DNA from: DASVCS01 sp036381495
Lineage (GTDB): Bacteria; Gemmatimonadota; Gemmatimonadetes; Longimicrobiales; RSA9
Length of the DNA: 7,500 bases
Assembly: GCA_036381495.1 (NCBI GenBank)
Contig: DASVCS010000005.1
Location: 1 to 7,500 of the forward strand
Direction of reading: 5' to 3'
Shown here: positions 6,306 to 7,500 of the stretch, piece by piece
How positions within the stretch are numbered: the stretch's first letter is position 1
Layout of the letters: each line of letters starts with the position of its first letter
The notes under the pieces: generated by a model
What the model was told of the DNA's origin: nothing
Databases searched by the model: none
Seen by the model: only the letters and a program-made list of their open reading frames with translations
Position numbers and translations under genes: made by a program

Positions 6306-6342
6306 TCCGGACTTGAACCGGAAGCGAGGGGCAATGCCTCGC
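6306..6342 (-). other. tRNA-like pair of hairpins (T-arm look-alike plus 7-base-loop stem)
   Basis: On the minus strand, 6322-6306 reads TCCGG-TTCAAGT-CCGGA: a 5-bp stem with a 7-base loop that fits the tRNA T-arm consensus GGTTCRA exactly. Just upstream, 6342-6324 gives GCGAGG-CATTGCC-CCTCGC, a 6-bp stem with a 7-base, anticodon-sized loop. However, the loop has A instead of the invariant T33, only 1-2 bases separate the arms where a tRNA needs at least 4, and no matching acceptor strand or CCA is found. So this is not a functional tRNA gene; it may be a relic, a tRNA mimic or coincidence. Confidence 0.35.
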
Positions 6343-6359
6343 CGCCATCCTGACCTGAC

Positions 6360-6373
6360 GCCGCGGGCCGGGC
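6360..6373 (+). repeat. 14-base direct repeat, copy 2
   Basis: This is the second identical copy of GCCGCGGGCCGGGC (first at 6278-6291), followed by CTACGG. It lies 95 bases upstream of the start codon at 6469. Confidence 0.5.
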
Positions 6374-6454
6374 CTACGGTCGCGAACCGCCTCCCCGGCT
6401 CGAATGCCGCGCCGCCGCGGCCGCTCGAACCTTACCGCTTTCCCGTCAACCGCG

Positions 6455-6461
6455 AAAGGAG
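6455..6461 (+). promoter_or_regulatory. Strong ribosome binding site for the gene at 6469
   Basis: AAAGGAG ends 7 bases before the ATG at 6469. It decides the start: the frame is open back to an ATG at 6313, but that upstream stretch is Arg/Pro-rich and has no such site. Confidence 0.8.
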
Positions 6462-6468
6462 TTCCGAC

Positions 6469-7014
6469 ATGACCGGAACGACCAACCACAAGGCATGGTC
6501 CGGCGGCTTGGCCGGCGCGATCGTGGTTCTGGTGGTCACCGGCATCGCGCACGCCACCGGCCTGATCGCCATGCCGGACAAGACGGTGGTCGAGATGGCC
6601 CTCTATTACGTCATCGAGGCCGCGGTGACCTTCATCGTCACCTATGCCAGCGTCTGGCTGAAGGCGAACCTGCCGCGCCCACCGGGCGAGCCGGATCGGT
6701 TCATGAGCCATTGGGCGGCGGCGCTCGCCGCGGGCGCCTTGGCGCTGTTGCTGGCGGCCTGCGCCGGCACGGGCGCATACGCCACCTGCAGCGCCTATGA
6801 GGCGGCGCTCAACAGCTTGGCGTCGTTCCGCATCGCCGGCCAGATCGACGCGGCCACGGCCGATCGCATCAACGAGATAGACGAGGTCGCCGGGCCGATG
6901 TGCGAGAACCCGGGCGCGCTCGGCGAAGGAGACCTCGACGCGATCGAGGACGCGATCTTCGAGCTGCAGGGCATCGAAGCGGATCTCGGCCCGCCGCCGG
7001 TTCCGGCCGAATAG
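6469..7014 (+). CDS. Holin-like two-TM domain fused in frame to a lipoprotein-like domain
   Basis: This is a 181-residue frame with a strong ribosome site. Residues 1-78 look like a complete small holin-type protein: a short N-terminus (MTGTTNHKAWS), TM1 ~12-31 (GGLAGAIVVLVVTGIAHATG), TM2 ~41-63 (VEMALYYVIEAAVTFIVTYA, then SVW), and a Pro-rich polar tail (KANLPRPPGEPDRF). Residues 79-181 look like a second complete protein: MSHW, a hydrophobic segment, lipobox LAAC ending at Cys98, and a mature domain with paired cysteines (TCSAYEAALNSL, then GPMCENPG) and an acidic C-terminus. Small lipoproteins of this kind, with 'C..Y..AL..L' and a later 'P.C', occur singly in phage lysis regions. No stop separates the halves. 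An internal ATG at 6703 could also give the lipoprotein alone. Likely a lysis-related membrane protein; topology and processing are unknown. A recent fusion, a frameshift or a sequence error must all be considered. Confidence 0.65.
   Translation: MTGTTNHKAWSGGLAGAIVVLVVTGIAHATGLIAMPDKTVVEMALYYVIEAAVTFIVTYASVWLKANLPRPPGEPDRFMSHWAAALAAGALALLLAACAGTGAYATCSAYEAALNSLASFRIAGQIDAATADRINEIDEVAGPMCENPGALGEGDLDAIEDAIFELQGIEADLGPPPVPAE
6703..7014 (+). other. Possible internal start: lipoprotein-like protein of 103 residues
   Basis: ATG at 6703-6705 is in frame with the fusion gene. It sits in an ATGA context whose TGA (6704-6706) is in the +1 frame, the same arrangement as the true junctions at 604, 4833 and 5183. 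From here the protein would have a signal segment and lipobox (ALALLLAAC, Cys20). Only a poor ribosome site (GGGCGAG, 12 bases upstream) is present, and the signal segment lacks Lys/Arg. It could be made by internal initiation in addition to the fusion. Confidence 0.4.
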
Positions 7015-7054
7015 GCGGGCGGTCGCCCGAACCCCGTCCCTTCCACCACCCGAC

Positions 7055-7060
7055 AGGAGG
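7055..7060 (+). promoter_or_regulatory. Strong ribosome binding site for the gene at 7066
   Basis: AGGAGG lies 5 bases before the ATG at 7066, a near-ideal match to the 16S rRNA tail, and supports independent initiation of a small gene. A small hairpin (CGGGC-GGTC-GCCCG, 7016-7029) lies between the preceding stop and this site. Confidence 0.8.
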
Positions 7061-7065
7061 CCGCT

Positions 7066-7314
7066 ATGGCAACCGGCAATCCCTATCTGCCCTACGTCAT
7101 GCTCGCGCTGCAGATGACGCGGGCCTTCTCCGAGATCGGCGAACAGGTCGCCAAGGGCGAGCTGACGCCGGCCCAGGCCGATCGCAGGTTCGAGCAACTC
7201 GGCAACCGGGTCGCCAAGGCCCGGGCCCGCTGGAAGGCGGCCGACGCTGCCGCCCGCGAGCGGGAAGCCCGCGAGGCGGCGGCCAGGAAGGCCACCACGG
7301 CCCGCAAGGGCTGA
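7066..7314 (+). CDS. Small helical basic protein of unknown function
   Basis: This is an 82-residue protein with a strong ribosome site, 51 bases after the fusion gene. The N-terminal half (MATGNPYLPYVMLALQMTRA, then FSEIGEQVAKGELTPAQADR) looks like a short hydrophobic-amphipathic helix followed by a second helix. The C-terminal half is a long Ala/Arg/Glu/Lys-rich helix (RWKAADAAAREREAREAAAR) ending in a basic tail (KATTARKG). It has no signal peptide, lipobox or full membrane helix and no cysteines. A coiled-coil or nucleic-acid-binding role would fit the composition, but I do not recognise the family. Although most frames in this GC-rich DNA are open, the ribosome site and good start context make it a likely real gene. 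Confidence 0.6.
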   Translation: MATGNPYLPYVMLALQMTRAFSEIGEQVAKGELTPAQADRRFEQLGNRVAKARARWKAADAAAREREAREAAARKATTARKG

Positions 7315-7325
7315 GGGCCGCCCCC

Positions 7326-7359
7326 GCGCCCGGGACCGCCTAGCGCGCGTCCTGGGCGC
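7326..7359. other. 11-bp hairpin in the gap between genes
   Basis: GCGCCCGGGAC (7326-7336) pairs with GTCCTGGGCGC (7349-7359), with one G-U pair and a 12-base loop. It lies 11 bases after the stop at 7314 and before the gene at 7394. No T-run follows on either strand, so it is either a weak or factor-assisted terminator or an mRNA end-protecting structure. Confidence 0.4.
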
Positions 7360-7393
7360 CCGCGCGGCCGGCACGGGGCCGTTTGGCTGCATC

Positions 7394-7500
7394 ATGCCCG
7401 AACCCGCCGACCTGACCTTTCCGGATCTTTACCAGCGGCTGCTGGACGCCGGCCGCTTGCGCCTCGATCCCGAGACGGATCGTTGGTTCCTCGACGGCCG
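7394..7500 (+). CDS. Start of an unrecognised protein, cut by the right edge
   Basis: ATG at 7394 opens a frame of 35 codons that runs off the window. The visible part (MPEPADLTFPDLYQRLLDAG and RLRLDPETDRWFLDG) looks like real soluble protein, with a probable helix followed by a polar β-turn segment. No clear ribosome site is seen; GGGG lies about 15 bases upstream. No alternative in-frame ATG or GTG was found back to 7343. Thirty-five residues are too few to name a family. Confidence 0.5.
   Translation, partial: MPEPADLTFPDLYQRLLDAGRLRLDPETDRWFLDG

Larger units (their letters stand above)
6197..6454. other. Non-coding, hairpin-rich region without a credible gene
   Basis: No open frame here looks like protein: the frames on both strands are Arg/Pro/Ala-rich and lack ribosome sites. 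Instead there are dense inverted repeats: CCCAAC 6201-6206 with GTTGGG 6229-6234; a GC-rich stem at 6245-6266; CCGGAC-A-GTCCGG at 6298-6310; a T-arm-like hairpin at 6306-6322; a 6-bp stem at 6324-6342; CGGT-loop-ACCG at 6377-6389; and CGGC-loop-GCCG at 6396-6409. Some of these exclude each other. A 14-base direct repeat is also present. The region directly precedes the ribosome site of the gene at 6469, so it may be a structured leader, a separate small RNA in either direction, or a GC-rich spacer. No known riboswitch or RNA family is recognised. Confidence 0.45.

Noticed and set aside
6113..6316. 67-codon + strand frame across the hairpin region
   Set aside because: No ribosome site, composition like shadow frames, and it runs through a perfect terminator-type stem.
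6324..6360. SRP RNA because of AGGTCAGG on the minus strand
   Set aside because: Only an 8-base match; the GGAA-type tetraloop and the following conserved core of 4.5S RNA are absent.
6299..6372. Functional tRNA gene on the minus strand
   Set aside because: The T-arm matches, but the anticodon-type loop has A at position 33, the variable region is too short, and the acceptor strand CTGTCCG has no partner.
6197..6468. Hammerhead ribozyme in the non-coding region
   Set aside because: GAAA and CTGA words are present, but no CTGANGA core in a three-stem arrangement was found.
5947..7395. 482-codon open frame on the minus strand
   Set aside because: Only its last 41 codons look like protein. 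The rest is Arg/Gly/Ala-rich shadow of the + strand genes at 6469 and 7066 and of the non-coding region.
1..7500. CRISPR array, insertion sequence, integrase or defence genes
   Set aside because: No spaced repeats, transposase or recombinase motifs, and every recognisable protein is a tail or lysis protein.

Overview
The window is a piece of a tailed-phage genome, most likely a prophage, in a GC-rich bacterium. The tape-measure, tail-fibre and GH108 endolysin sequences look like those common in Alphaproteobacteria phages. That host assignment is an inference from sequence style and GC-rich third codon positions; no integrase, host gene or attachment site is visible. Eight of the ten complete or partial + strand genes form an almost gapless run from position 1 to 5937.

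Layout: (1) 1-607, the C-terminal end of a tail tape-measure protein, cut by the left edge. (2) 604-4836, a tail-tip module: a fibre-like protein with a carbohydrate-binding-type domain (604-2136), a small Pro/Glu-rich protein resembling tail-fibre assembly proteins (2139-2432), a large hub-like tail protein (2436-4052) and a discoidin-like tail protein (4054-4836). (3) 4833-5937, a probable lysis cassette: a small lipoprotein, a single-TM membrane protein (holin or spanin candidate) and a GH108 N-acetylmuramidase endolysin. Junctions are 4-base ATGA overlaps or gaps of up to 14 bases, as expected for one late operon with translational coupling.

(4) 5938-6468 breaks the pattern. A 41-residue membrane miniprotein lies on the opposite strand, convergent with the endolysin. 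Next comes about 400 bases without a credible gene. It holds a perfect 10-bp terminator-type hairpin whose T-rich tail is on the minus strand, several strong hairpins, a 14-base direct repeat, and an exact tRNA T-arm look-alike that is not part of a recognisable tRNA. (5) 6469-7500 resumes on the + strand, now with strong individual Shine-Dalgarno sites: a holin-like two-TM domain fused in frame to a lipoprotein-like domain (6469-7014), a small basic helical protein of unknown function (7066-7314), and the start of an unrecognised gene leaving the window (7394-7500).

Together the genes suit late phage functions: the tail tip and its receptor contacts, then membrane permeabilisation and peptidoglycan cleavage. 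The points most worth a second look are the holin-lipoprotein fusion, the structured non-coding region upstream of it, and the antisense membrane miniprotein.
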